A DNA stretch of 64,000 nucleotides from Pseudomonas umsongensis (GCF_002236105.1 NZ_NIWU01000001.1:2108001-2172000), one strand, 5' to 3'; counted from the stretch's first letter, positions 34,819-43,735 are shown. Notes: generated by a model from the letters alone, not told the origin. Made by a program: numbers and translations.

Positions 34819-35378
34819 CGTTTTGCGTTTTCATTGTTTTTTGGGGCTCGCCAACTTTTGCTGAAGGAGATTGCAAAAAAAATAGTTTTATCACTAAAGA
34901 TATTTTGCAGTGCGTGAACATTGCATACAAAAAAATTGACAAAAAACTCAACGAGCAGTATTCGGCGATGGTTGCAGAGCCAAAATTTCTTCATAGGAAT
35001 TTGCTTTTGGATGGTGAGCGGGCTTGGATTAGATACAGGGATGTTCACTGCGAAAATATTTACGACGCTATATTGCCAGGTGAAGAGGCTGGAATTGAAA
35101 GAATAGCGTGCCTAGCTTCTTTAACATCATCGAGATTGGTGGAGTTATTGTATTTAGATACAGGCATTAGCGGCGACGGCTTCTATAGCTCACTTTCCAT
35201 TATGAGTAGAGTTTCTTCTATGACGAGGGAAGAAATATTTTCGCACATAGAAAATCTAGAAAAAACTCTTGAAGAAACTGATTATTATAAAAAAAACTGT
35301 GAGCTAACAGACGCCATTCATGCAGAAGACGAAAAAACCTGTCGAATCCGAATGAAATTTCAGGCGATGAAGGTATGA
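34800..35378 (+). CDS. LprI/DUF1311-type lysozyme inhibitor, probable immunity protein
   Basis: A 192-residue exported protein with signal peptide MRLLALTFCVFIVFWGSPTFA. The LprI-like region contains CVNIAYKKIDKKLNEQYSAM, LLLDGERAWIRYRDVHCENI and RIACLASLTSSRLVELLYL, the classical pattern with three conserved cysteines of DUF1311. LprI-family proteins inhibit lysozyme-type muramidases in the periplasm, so pairing with the overlapping pesticin-like toxin gene is mechanistically coherent. Composition is strongly AT-biased, like the toxin tip. Immunity function is inferred from position and family. Confidence 0.85.
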   Translation: MRLLALTFCVFIVFWGSPTFAEGDCKKNSFITKDILQCVNIAYKKIDKKLNEQYSAMVAEPKFLHRNLLLDGERAWIRYRDVHCENIYDAILPGEEAGIERIACLASLTSSRLVELLYLDTGISGDGFYSSLSIMSRVSSMTREEIFSHIENLEKTLEETDYYKKNCELTDAIHAEDEKTCRIRMKFQAMKV

Positions 35379-35508
35379 GACTACGTATCGAAACTATTCA
35401 TTTAGAAAGCTTCAGATGCAAGTCTGCACTCGAACAATCATTTAGGCAGGGAGTTTTTTTCGCGCATGGCGCAAGGAGTTTTTTTCAATGACGAAAATTG
35501 AAATTTAA

Positions 35509-36049
35509 ATGAATTTAGCAAAGTTAGTCCTCTGCTCTATTCTGATCTTTGTTTTCAGGGAAGCGGGAGCAAAGGAATCCAAAAATGATTTGTGTGAGCC
35601 TGATGAAATCATGATTGCGTCATGTAACTTAGACGAGAAAATAAATAGAACTTTATCTTTTTGTGCCAGCACTGACAGTAAGAAAATTCTTTATCGATTT
35701 GGTACGGAGTCAACGATTGAGCTAAAAAAAAGGTTTCTCAAGCGAAAATCCAGTTTTTCGTTGGATAGACACTACCACATATACAACATATTTTGGATTT
35801 AGATCATCAGGGTATGCTTATGTTTTTGGTGTTCCGCAGGAGACGCTAGGGGCGAAGGCTTTTTTGGACGCGACCAACTTTAATGGGCCTGTGATGACTC
35901 ACACATGCACTGGAAATTCTTTTGGAAGAAAATCAATTGTCAGTGAAGCGATAAAAGATATAGACGATAATTTGGTTAGAGGGTCCGGCTTTATATTTCC
36001 GCCTGATAGCAACCTTACAAATAGCGCTCCTAATTTGAAACGAGAATAA
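35509..36049 (+). pseudogene. Frameshifted exported protein (A8 homopolymer)
   Basis: A first frame from 35509 encodes a signal peptide (NLAKLVLCSILIFVF) and a cysteine-containing domain, then ends early at 35802. A run of eight A residues at 35724-35731 marks the break. Removing one A joins the frame to a second segment (YAYVFGVPQETLGAKAFLDA, then FGRKSIVSEAIKDIDDNLV), giving one protein of about 180 residues ending at 36049. Composition is AT-rich like the immunity gene. It may be a recently broken or slippage-controlled second immunity-like gene; a sequencing error in the homopolymer is also possible. No family recognised. Confidence 0.7.
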
Positions 36050-36056
36050 GTTAATC

Positions 36057-37277
36057 ATGCCAATCAGACTGGATAAAGTGCCTCCTCCCGCACTGTACCC
36101 CCAACCACCTCGTTTTTTGCTTTGGCTCGGCCTGTTGTTGCTGTTTTGTTTGCTGGGCACTGGAGGAACGTTGTTGTTCGGCGATGAAACCTTGCCCGAG
36201 CAGCCTTCGGATTTATGGCACTTGGCCTTGGGCTTTCCAATCCTGGGTTGGTGCGTGCTGGGTTTCGGGCGAATGCTTTTGTACGTCGGCGAACACGGTG
36301 CCGCCGAAGGGTGGGATGAAGCTCGTGAAGAAGACCTGACCCGCAAGATTCGTCAGGGGCGTCGCTCGCAACAGGTCTTGGGCGTGAGTTTGCAAACGGC
36401 GCTTCAAGAACCTGGCGATGAACCGTCAATACAACTGGAGGCTCTGCTGAGTGGAGCGAATGCGCTGAAGTCACAAGCGTCCAGAATGGATGGAGCAATA
36501 CTCCGCCATAGTTGCTTATCTTGCGATGCAGATGAAAATCCGGAAGCGCTATTGCTGAGTATATGGGCACAGACGCTCGCCGACCTGGCGCCCACTTTGG
36601 CGCAGTTGCCTGCTGATCAACCACTGGCCCTGTTGCTGGACGTCGATACCGGTTTGCCGGAGAACCAGTGGCGCCGAGTCTGGCAACAAGCGTGGCGCGA
36701 ATCCGGTATTCGCCAGCCCGTCACCCCTGTCGATGGCGGCGGACTGACTGCACTGGACCAGTGGCTCGACCGGCGTATCCGCGATCGGGCGTTGCTGCTG
36801 GTGGTGGCCGTGCAGTTTGCACCGCAGCAGCCTGAAGGCACGGCGGAAGCCGCCGTCGGGTTGTTGTTTGGCAACCGCCTGACGCAGACCACCTTAGCGC
36901 CAATCGCCTATCTTCACCGCCCGGAGCAGGAGCGCACGCCCTCCTCCGATGACCTTCTTTATGCCACGCGCCAGGCCCTTGATTGGGTGCCGCTTGAATC
37001 GACATCGATCGAGCGGGTTTGGCGAGTGGGCATCGATGCGCAACGGGCTGTCGCTGTCGCGAGCGTACTGAGTGAAGTCCTTATGCCGGTCAACAAGACT
37101 GGGTTGAGCAACCTCGATGCAATGCTGGGTCATCCAGGCTGCATATCGCCTTGGCTAGCTGTCGCGACTGGAACGCAGGCGATTGCGCGTGGCATTGGAC
37201 CGCAATTCATCTTCAGTGGCGGCGGTGGTGCGACTGGGCTGTGGGGCACGGTGTTGATGCCGGTATCAGCACTTTGA
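36057..37277 (+). CDS. Two-TM membrane protein associated with toxin locus
   Basis: A 406-residue protein with two N-terminal membrane segments (LLWLGLLLLFCLLGTGGTLLFG and LWHLALGFPILGWCVLGFGRML) and a large soluble part containing LALLLDVDTGLPENQWRRVW. The C-terminus is glycine-rich and hydrophobic (QFIFSGGGGATGLWGTVL). Similar proteins occur beside type VI effector genes in pseudomonads, which is why I place it in this islet, but no named domain was recognised and function is unknown. GC content returns to the genome norm here. Confidence 0.65.
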   Translation: MPIRLDKVPPPALYPQPPRFLLWLGLLLLFCLLGTGGTLLFGDETLPEQPSDLWHLALGFPILGWCVLGFGRMLLYVGEHGAAEGWDEAREEDLTRKIRQGRRSQQVLGVSLQTALQEPGDEPSIQLEALLSGANALKSQASRMDGAILRHSCLSCDADENPEALLLSIWAQTLADLAPTLAQLPADQPLALLLDVDTGLPENQWRRVWQQAWRESGIRQPVTPVDGGGLTALDQWLDRRIRDRALLLVVAVQFAPQQPEGTAEAAVGLLFGNRLTQTTLAPIAYLHRPEQERTPSSDDLLYATRQALDWVPLESTSIERVWRVGIDAQRAVAVASVLSEVLMPVNKTGLSNLDAMLGHPGCISPWLAVATGTQAIARGIGPQFIFSGGGGATGLWGTVLMPVSAL

Positions 37278-37289
37278 AATAGGTGAATG

Positions 37290-37403
37290 GGAGCAAGCAG
37301 ACGGCCATCCGACTTGCCCGCGAAGAACGATGAGGCGGTGCGGCAAATGCATCGCGGCGTCGCGTTCGCCGGCAAGTCGGATCGCCGCACCGCTGGCTCC
37401 TAC
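37290..37403. repeat. REP-like palindrome pair
   Basis: Short spacer between convergent genes with inverted GGAGC...GCTCC arms and CCGACTTGCCCGCG / CGCCGGCAAGTCGG. Typical extragenic palindrome; it may act as a bidirectional terminator. Confidence 0.6.
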
Positions 37404-37420
37404 GGTGGCCACATGAGCCG

Positions 37421-38194
37421 CTAGATACCCATCACCATCTGCCCGCTATCAACACGCAACTCCACACCATTGATCGCCCGGGATTCATCGCTGGCCAGGA
37501 ACAGTACACTGGCCGCCACATCCTCAGGCCGGCACATACGGTTCATCGGGTCGCTGTCGATGGTCAGGCGGTCCGGGTCGATACCTTGGGGAAGGCTGCC
37601 GCGGGTCATGTCGGTGAGGACGCCGTCGGGGTGCAGGGTGTTGCAGCGGATGCGGTATTTGCACCGTCGGCAAAGCGCTGCCACCGAACGCGACAACGCC
37701 GCCACCGCGCCTTTGGAGGCGCTGTAGGCCAGGTAGTCGTCGCGCCCGGCGAGGGCCGCGATGGATGAGAGGTTGATGATCGAACCACCGCTGTCCTTCA
37801 TCAACGCGATGCCTTCGCGGCAGCCCAGGAACACGCTGTCGGCATTGACTCGCAGCATCTTGTGCCAGTCCGCCAGGGTGGTTTCCTCGATCGAGCCGGC
37901 GATGAGGATGCCGGCATTGTTGACCAGGATGTCCAGGCGACCGTAGCGCTCGCGCACATGGTCGATGACCTGGCGCCACTCAGCTTCGCTGCTGACGTCG
38001 TGACGGATGAAGGCTGCAGTCGGTCCGATCTCCATCGCCAGGGCCTGACCTGCCTCGACGTCCAGGTCGCTGATCAGCACCTGGGCGCCCTCGGCCGCGA
38101 GCAGCCGCACGCTCGCGGCGCCGATGCCGTTGGCGCCGCCGGTGACCAGCGCGACCTTGCCGTGAACCCGGCCATTCTTGTTGTCGGTCATCAT
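37421..38194 (-). CDS. SDR resembling 3beta/17beta-hydroxysteroid dehydrogenase
   Basis: A 257-residue SDR with VALVTGGANGIGAASVRLLA, RHDVSSEAEW, LVNNAGILIAGS, catalytic NLSSIAALAGRDDYLAYSASK and C-terminal FLASDESRAINGVELRVDSG. The HDVSSEAxW, MKxxGGSIIN and NxxHPDGxxTxM blocks recall the 3beta/17beta-hydroxysteroid dehydrogenase of Comamonas testosteroni, from memory. NAD(H) use is suggested by the Asp in ISDLDVEAG. Its start overlaps the stop of the FAD dehydrogenase gene, so it is third in the kstD operon. It would interconvert hydroxy- and ketosteroids. Confidence 0.85.
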   Translation of the reverse strand: MMTDNKNGRVHGKVALVTGGANGIGAASVRLLAAEGAQVLISDLDVEAGQALAMEIGPTAAFIRHDVSSEAEWRQVIDHVRERYGRLDILVNNAGILIAGSIEETTLADWHKMLRVNADSVFLGCREGIALMKDSGGSIINLSSIAALAGRDDYLAYSASKGAVAALSRSVAALCRRCKYRIRCNTLHPDGVLTDMTRGSLPQGIDPDRLTIDSDPMNRMCRPEDVAASVLFLASDESRAINGVELRVDSGQMVMGI

Positions 38195-39885
38195 GTCATC
38201 TCGTGTGTATGGATCGTTTCGGCTTGCTGGGTGCGCGCGACAGCGGCACCGGCTCGTCGACCGGAGAACACGCAGTCGGCCAGGGACAAGCCACTGATGT
38301 ACAGGTGCGAGGGAATGCCCAACGCGCTGCGGCCGGCGGCGTACAGGCCACTGATGGCTTGCCCGTGTTGGTCCAGCACCGCGCCGCTGCGCTCATCCAC
38401 GCGCAAGCCGCCCAGGGTCAGGGCGCCCAGGGGGAAGACCGGATTGGTCACGGAGATATCGCAGGCATAGAAAGGCCCCTGCTCAAGCACCTGGCGACCG
38501 CCCTCGGACTTGCCGAATGGCTCCGGCGCTTCGCCACGGGCGGCGGCGTTGGCGGCCAGCACCGACGCACGCAGTACGGCGGGGTCCATGGCGGTCGCAC
38601 TGGCCAACTCGCTCAGGCTCTTGCCCTTGCGCACCTTGAACAGCATCAGCGCCAAGGCCGGAAAACTCTGGAACCACCAGTAGCCGCCGAACAGCGCTTC
38701 GCGGATGGCTTTCTTGCGCAACGGCGCGTCCAGCACCAGCCATGCCTTGCCGCCCTGCTCTTCCATCAACGGTTGCCCGAGGGTGGCGCCGTAGACTTCT
38801 TCATTGCAGAAGCGCCGGCCCTCGCGATTGACCACGATGCCCTTGTGCCAACTGTACGGCGGGTTGATGAAGCGCCATGCCGATACCCGCTCAAGCCCCG
38901 AGCCCTGGCCGCCGACACTGGCGCCCAGGCGCAAGCCGCTGCCATCGCAACCGGTGGCGCCGACCTTGAAGTTGCGCCGGAACTTCGGTGCGTGCTGTTC
39001 GAGCAACTGGCGATTGAAGATGAAGCCGCCGGTGCTCAGGATCACGCCATGGCGTGCCTGCACCCGAAGGGGCCTGGCGAAATCCCGTTCCAGCTGGCAG
39101 ACCTTCTTGCGCAATTTGTTGCAATAGCCCGGCGCGAAGTTCTGCAGGCGTTCGGCGCGGGCGGACAGTCGTGCGTGCAACTGGGCTTGCTTGCTGCCTT
39201 CGGGCATACACCAAAACTCGGCACCCAGTACCCGCCCCCGGGGGTCGACCAGCAGTCGTCGCGCCGCCGCCTGCAACAGCGTTTTCGCTCCGGCCTTCAG
39301 GCACGCTGCCTTCAGGTGGGCAAAAAGCACCGCGCCGCCCTGCCCTTTGCCCACGGTGCGATGCCCTCGTGGTGCAGGCGGCAAGGGGCCGCCGTGGTCG
39401 GGCACCAATTCGTTGCCCGAGTAATAGAGGAAGTAGCCGTCGGGCGGGTACGAAGTCTTTCCCCCGCCGGGTGGCATCTGGTGGGCATAGGGCGCGCCGT
39501 GGCTTTCCAGCCACTCGAGGTTGCTCACACTGTCGGCGCAGAAGCGCCGCAAAGTGTCATCGCTCACCACGCCCCCGGTTTCGTGTTTGAGGTAATCGAA
39601 CATGGCTTCGGGGCTGTCGTTGAAGCCCGCGGCCTGTTGATGACGCGTACCGCCACCGGCGTAGACCACCCCGCCACTCTTGGCGCTGGCGCCGCCGCCG
39701 GTAAAGCGGTCAGCGATCAGCACGTTGGCCCCCTGGGCCCGAGCTTCCAGCGCGGCGCAGGCACCGGCAGCGCCCCAGCCGACGACCAGCACGTCGCAAC
39801 GTTCGTCCCAGTCCACACTGCTGCCATCGGTTACTTGCAGGGGCGGCAGCACATCGGTGCTGGGGAGGTTATCGGACATTGACAT
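38191..39885 (-). CDS. FAD-dependent 3-ketosteroid dehydrogenase-like protein (Delta4-(5alpha) type)
   Basis: A 564-residue flavoprotein of the fumarate reductase/KstD superfamily. The dinucleotide motif is DVLVVGWGAAGACAALEA, GGGASAKSGGVVYAGGG binds FAD, and the C-terminus has GLYAAGRSALGIPSH and YISGLSLADCVFSGRRAG. This C-terminal pattern differs from Delta1 enzymes (TYPGAGG) and resembles 3-oxo-5alpha-steroid 4-dehydrogenases. It sits 8 bp after the kstD-like gene. Likely introduces the Delta4 double bond into a 5alpha-3-keto compound; exact regiochemistry is inference. Confidence 0.85.
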   Translation of the reverse strand: MSMSDNLPSTDVLPPLQVTDGSSVDWDERCDVLVVGWGAAGACAALEARAQGANVLIADRFTGGGASAKSGGVVYAGGGTRHQQAAGFNDSPEAMFDYLKHETGGVVSDDTLRRFCADSVSNLEWLESHGAPYAHQMPPGGGKTSYPPDGYFLYYSGNELVPDHGGPLPPAPRGHRTVGKGQGGAVLFAHLKAACLKAGAKTLLQAAARRLLVDPRGRVLGAEFWCMPEGSKQAQLHARLSARAERLQNFAPGYCNKLRKKVCQLERDFARPLRVQARHGVILSTGGFIFNRQLLEQHAPKFRRNFKVGATGCDGSGLRLGASVGGQGSGLERVSAWRFINPPYSWHKGIVVNREGRRFCNEEVYGATLGQPLMEEQGGKAWLVLDAPLRKKAIREALFGGYWWFQSFPALALMLFKVRKGKSLSELASATAMDPAVLRASVLAANAAARGEAPEPFGKSEGGRQVLEQGPFYACDISVTNPVFPLGALTLGGLRVDERSGAVLDQHGQAISGLYAAGRSALGIPSHLYISGLSLADCVFSGRRAGAAVARTQQAETIHTHEMT

Positions 39886-39893
39886 AGCCCCTC

Positions 39894-41603
39894 CTAACGC
39901 TGGCTAGCCAGGTGATTGGCGGCGACATAGCCGAAGGTCATCGCCGGCCCCAGGGTGCCACCCGCTCCCGGATAGCTGGTGCCCATCACCGACGCCGAGC
40001 AGTTGCCAATGGCGTACAAGCCGGCGATGGCGGTGCCATCTTCGCGCACCACCTGGGCATGCTCGTTGGTCAACAGGCCGCCCTTGGTGCCGATGTCCCC
40101 GGCGTCCAGGCGCATGGCGTAGTACGGGCCTTTGCGCAGGGGCGCCAGGCACGGGTTGGGCTTGATGTTGCTGTCACCGTAGTAGCGATCGAAGACATTG
40201 CCACCACGGTCGAAGTCGAGGTCCACACCGGAGCCTGCATAGTCGTTGACCTTGGCCACGGTGGCTTCCAGACCGAGGCTGTCGACGCCGATCTGTCGGG
40301 CCAGGCCAGCCACAGTGTCGGCCTTCCAATACAGGTTATTGAGCCACTCCTTGCGCAGGCGGCTGTCGGGCATGATCTGCCCTGGCATCAACGGCCCCAT
40401 GGCATAGTTGAAACGGAAATGCGCGTCGAAGATCACCCAGGCCGGTACCGACTTGCCGCCGGTTTTCTGGTTGTCTTGATGCATGGCATCGACAAATTCC
40501 AGATAAGGCGCGGCTTCGTTGACAAAGCGTTGCCCCAGGCCGTTAACCACGATGGCGCCGGGGAACGCACGCTCGGCAAAAATCCCCCGGGGTTTGTCTT
40601 CTCCCGGTACGGCAATGGTCGGCGCCCACCAGGCCCAATCCATCAGCGCGGTGGCCGCGCCCTGGGCCATGCCGGCTTCCAGGGCCGCGCCGGTGTTGTT
40701 GCCGGGCGGTGTCGCACTCCAGGCCTTGCGGGTTGGCTTGGGCAGGTACTGGTCACGCAGGGCCTGGTTCTGTTCGAAGCCACCGGAGGCCAGGATCACA
40801 CCGTGGCGTGCCTGCAGTTGCAGCTCGGCACCGTCACGGCGCACGGTGACGCCGCTGACCCGACCGTTATCGGTGACCAGGCCGCAGAAATCGGTGTTGA
40901 GCCACAACGGTACATTGCGATCCATCAGCGAGCGGCGCAAAGACGCCACCAACGAACTGCCCAAGGACGCGCGGCGATCCATCTTGCTCTTGCGTCGCCA
41001 TTTGAAGTCCAGCTTGTAGCGCAGCATCAGCTTCATGATCAGCAGGCGCCAGCCGAAGCTACGGGCCATGGCCTTGTGCGCATCGCGCGCCGTCCAGGCG
41101 ATGCGCCCCATCAGCAGGGTCGAAGGCGAAGGCTTGCGCAGGTTCGCCAGTTCCTCACCCAGCAGACTGGTGTCGAACAACTCCGGATCCAGGGTCCGCC
41201 CACCGGGCAAAGCCCCCGGCAGGTGCGGATAATAATCAGGGTATTTGGCCGCCACGGCGTAGCGCACCCGGCTGATACGGGTGAGCTGTTCGATCATCTT
41301 CGGCGCATTGTCCAGGTAGGCACGCAGGCGCGTTTCACCGACATGCTCGCCCGCTGCCGCCTTCAGGTAAGTCAGGGCGGTGGCGTAGCTGTCGTTGCCC
41401 TTCATGCGCGCGAAATAGTGGTTGTTGGGAATCCAGATACCGCCTCCGGAGATCGCCGAGGTGCCGCCGTACTGGTTGCTTTTCTCCACCACCAGCACAC
41501 TGAAACCCTGGTCGGCGAGGAATACCGCCGAAGTCATCGCACCTGCACCCGAACCGACGATGATCACGTCGTAGTGGGTCTGAGACTGAACTTGAGCCGT
41601 CAT
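39894..41603 (-). CDS. kstD: 3-ketosteroid Delta1-dehydrogenase-like flavoprotein
   Basis: A 569-residue FAD enzyme. It opens YDVIIVGSGAGAMTSAVFLA and continues VVEKSNQYGGTSAISGGGIW; the C-terminus has AIGNCSASVMGTSYPGAGG then LGPAMTFGYVAANHL. The SYPGAGG Tyr and Gly correspond to the 3-keto-binding, catalytic Tyr/Gly of KstD. It introduces the 1,2 double bond of a 3-ketosteroid ring A, a step needed before B-ring opening. The ATG at 41603 was chosen because the flavin fold begins directly after it; a longer in-frame start at 41678 adds a non-conserved extension. Operator copy E lies 100 bp upstream. Confidence 0.87.
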   Translation of the reverse strand: MTAQVQSQTHYDVIIVGSGAGAMTSAVFLADQGFSVLVVEKSNQYGGTSAISGGGIWIPNNHYFARMKGNDSYATALTYLKAAAGEHVGETRLRAYLDNAPKMIEQLTRISRVRYAVAAKYPDYYPHLPGALPGGRTLDPELFDTSLLGEELANLRKPSPSTLLMGRIAWTARDAHKAMARSFGWRLLIMKLMLRYKLDFKWRRKSKMDRRASLGSSLVASLRRSLMDRNVPLWLNTDFCGLVTDNGRVSGVTVRRDGAELQLQARHGVILASGGFEQNQALRDQYLPKPTRKAWSATPPGNNTGAALEAGMAQGAATALMDWAWWAPTIAVPGEDKPRGIFAERAFPGAIVVNGLGQRFVNEAAPYLEFVDAMHQDNQKTGGKSVPAWVIFDAHFRFNYAMGPLMPGQIMPDSRLRKEWLNNLYWKADTVAGLARQIGVDSLGLEATVAKVNDYAGSGVDLDFDRGGNVFDRYYGDSNIKPNPCLAPLRKGPYYAMRLDAGDIGTKGGLLTNEHAQVVREDGTAIAGLYAIGNCSASVMGTSYPGAGGTLGPAMTFGYVAANHLASQR

Positions 41604-41703
41604 TGTTGTTATGCCATTAGCTGAGGTCAGGAAAGAACCGCCGACCACGCAGGGTGCGCTGGCGGAGTGCAGCCCCATGATCGGGGGTGCGGGGGGATGG
41701 GCT

Positions 41704-41723
41704 CATCGTCAAAGTGGACTAGG
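41704..41723 (-). promoter_or_regulatory. Candidate regulon operator, copy E
   Basis: Minus strand CCTAGTC-CACTTT-GACGATG, pointing toward the kstD-like gene 100 bp downstream. Spacer bases differ completely from other copies while both outer heptamers are kept, which argues for selection on the outer half-sites. The remaining spacer up to 42057 is AT-rich, without a gene, and must contain the promoter of the tgl-like operon; I could not define a convincing -35/-10 pair there. Confidence 0.6.
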
Positions 41724-42057
41724 GGGGGGTGGCGCTTGTCCCTGTAGATTGGTCGCAGGAAGTCCGCGCGCCCTCGATTTTGTCCGCTTCATTAAGCACA
41801 GATTGTACCAGTCGAACTCTGACGTTCCCCTTCACCAATACCAAGGTGTTAAATACATTACGGAACAGCGGCAGATCACAACACCCTTTACTTAATGCGC
41901 CTATATGGAACGCTTTGGGAAATCCCCTACAAAATAAACATTTATTTCCCACAAATATGATGATGACACACTGATTAGAACTGGATAGCCTCTACTTGAG
42001 CAAAAAATTCAGTTGCACTAATGCGCGCTAATACTATCGCACAAGGATTTGACATAC

Positions 42058-42804
42058 ATGTCTGCCCTAACGACCTCTCTTGGCACTCTCTATGAAACCG
42101 TTGGTGATGGTGTAGAGTCCAGTAATGCCTCATGGAGTTTCGGAGGCACGACACCTGAACACTTTGACACCCATGTATCGAAATCCGTACCCAAATACAA
42201 GGACGGACACGATATCGTGCTGTCGCTCAGCGACTTTTTTGTAAAAACCGATAGCACCTGCTACGAACTTGGCAGTTCCACCGGCACCTTAACTCGGCAA
42301 CTTGCACAACGCCATTTCGCATCGGCGAAGTGGGTGGGCATTGATGTGGAAGAAGCCATGACCCGCAAGGCGAATGAACTTTTAAGCGTATCGCCACAGC
42401 ACAATGTCAGTTTCATCACCGATGATATTCTGAGTTTCCCCTATGAAAAAAGCGATCTGATAGTTGCGTATTACACTATCCAGTTTGTACACCCGCGCAT
42501 TCGCCAAGCCTTGTTCGATCGCATTTATGAGTCCTTGAATTGGGGTGGTAGTTTTATCATGTTTGAAAAAGTACGTGGTCCAGACGCACGCTTTCAAGAC
42601 ATCCTCAGCAGCCTGTATGTAGATTATAAGCGGGACCAAGGCTATAGCGCCGATGAAATCCTGGCAAAAACCAGAAGTTTGAAAGGTGTACTGGAGCCTT
42701 TTTCCACGATGGGAAATATCGACATGTTATCTCGTGCCGGCTTCAGGGATATAACCAGTGTTTTCAAATATATTTGCTTTGAAGGATTCTTCTGCATCAA
42801 GTGA
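42058..42804 (+). CDS. tglE: CmoA-like carboxy-S-adenosyl-methionine synthase (tgl pathway)
   Basis: A 248-residue Rossmann methyltransferase-fold protein that looks like CmoA along its length: ASWSFGG near residue 25, SKSVPKYKDGHDIV, motif I YELGSSTGTL, then IQFVHPRIRQALFDRIYESL and YKRDQGYSADEILAKTRSL. The Arg in KTRSL appears to match the carboxylate-binding Arg199 of E. coli CmoA. CmoA makes carboxy-SAM from SAM and prephenate. In the tgl pathway carboxy-SAM is the carboxymethyl donor for 3-thiaglutamate. ATG at 42058 has AAGGA upstream. First gene of the operon. The symbol follows the P. syringae naming as I remember it. Confidence 0.82.
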   Translation: MSALTTSLGTLYETVGDGVESSNASWSFGGTTPEHFDTHVSKSVPKYKDGHDIVLSLSDFFVKTDSTCYELGSSTGTLTRQLAQRHFASAKWVGIDVEEAMTRKANELLSVSPQHNVSFITDDILSFPYEKSDLIVAYYTIQFVHPRIRQALFDRIYESLNWGGSFIMFEKVRGPDARFQDILSSLYVDYKRDQGYSADEILAKTRSLKGVLEPFSTMGNIDMLSRAGFRDITSVFKYICFEGFFCIK

Positions 42805-42817
42805 CCGGAACGTGATC

Positions 42818-43735
42818 ATGAACGCAACCATAGAACAAGAATATTTGCAACTTCTGCAGATGCCAGACACGTTTCGTGCGCAGAAAATGAATTGCGAATT
42901 GTGCAATTCCAAAGACCATTGGGTTTTACTGGAAAGCGTCCAAGGGCCCGGTGACCAAACTGTGGCATTGCCAGTACTCGGTTGCCAGGACTGCGGCCAT
43001 ATTTTCCAACAATACCGCTTCGATCAAGCTTTCTACGACGCTTACTACGACAAATACTACCGCCTGAGCCTGTTCGGCAATACGGGACCTGAGCGCGCGT
43101 TCTTTCTGGACCAGGTACGCCGCGGCGAACACCTTTGCCGGTACTTGCAGGATGTGCTTCCCGCCAAAGGCAAAATGCTTGATGTCGGCTGTTCTTCCGG
43201 CGGCCTGATGATTCCCTTCGCGAAACGGGGATGGACAGTAAGAGGCAATGATCCCGACCGGGCCTATGTAGAATACGGCAAAAATATCGGCCTGGACATC
43301 GATCTGGTGGGGGCCGAACGTATGAGCCCCAGTGGTGATTACAACCTGATCATCATAAATGGTTCTTTGGAACATGTTCATGATGTCAACCGAGTCATGC
43401 AACTTTGCCGACGGGCCAGTGCCGAGGATGGGTTGCTGTTGATTGAAGGTCGCGCGCTGGGTTATGGCATCGAACAAGGGTTTCTAACCCATAACCATCG
43501 TCGTTATTTGAGTGCCAGCAGCATCGAGTACCTGATGTGCCAGCATGGTTGGGAACCGATCCGGACCACCCGTGAGCCCATATGCGGGCCCACTCGGCCG
43601 GGGGCGGTGTTCGTACTGGGGCGAGCCTCTACCCAGCGTGCTAATGAGCACCTCGAAAGCATTAAGACCCAAGGCCGCATGGCCCTTCAGAAAACTTACA
43701 TGCCAAGCCTCCTTGCGTTGCGAGCTCGCGCATGA
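42818..43735 (+). CDS. tglF: Zinc-ribbon class I methyltransferase, putative thiol carboxymethyltransferase
   Basis: A 305-residue protein with an N-terminal zinc ribbon (C26-x2-C29 and C56-x2-C59; MNCELCNS and GCQDCGH) and a class I SAM-dependent methyltransferase domain (motif I LDVGCSSGG at about 121-129, later NGSLEHVHDVNRVM). In the known pathway TglF transfers the carboxymethyl group of carboxy-SAM to the thiol left on the scaffold peptide. A CmoA-like gene immediately upstream supports that donor. Its stop overlaps the protease gene start by 4 bp. Use of ordinary SAM for methylation remains possible from sequence alone. Confidence 0.8.
   Translation: MNATIEQEYLQLLQMPDTFRAQKMNCELCNSKDHWVLLESVQGPGDQTVALPVLGCQDCGHIFQQYRFDQAFYDAYYDKYYRLSLFGNTGPERAFFLDQVRRGEHLCRYLQDVLPAKGKMLDVGCSSGGLMIPFAKRGWTVRGNDPDRAYVEYGKNIGLDIDLVGAERMSPSGDYNLIIINGSLEHVHDVNRVMQLCRRASAEDGLLLIEGRALGYGIEQGFLTHNHRRYLSASSIEYLMCQHGWEPIRTTREPICGPTRPGAVFVLGRASTQRANEHLESIKTQGRMALQKTYMPSLLALRARA

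Noticed and set aside
38203..41624. Two plus-strand ORFs of more than 550 codons opposite the KstD-like genes
   Set aside because: Both are shadows of the flavoprotein genes, which show complete FAD and C-terminal motifs; the shadow translations are His/Gln/Arg-rich and low in recognisable structure.
41996..42034. Sigma-70 promoter for the tgl-like operon (TTGAGC ... TAATGC or TAATAC)
   Set aside because: TTGAGC to TAATGC has 17-bp spacing but a poor -10, and TAATAC has no -35 at the right distance; not convincing enough to list.
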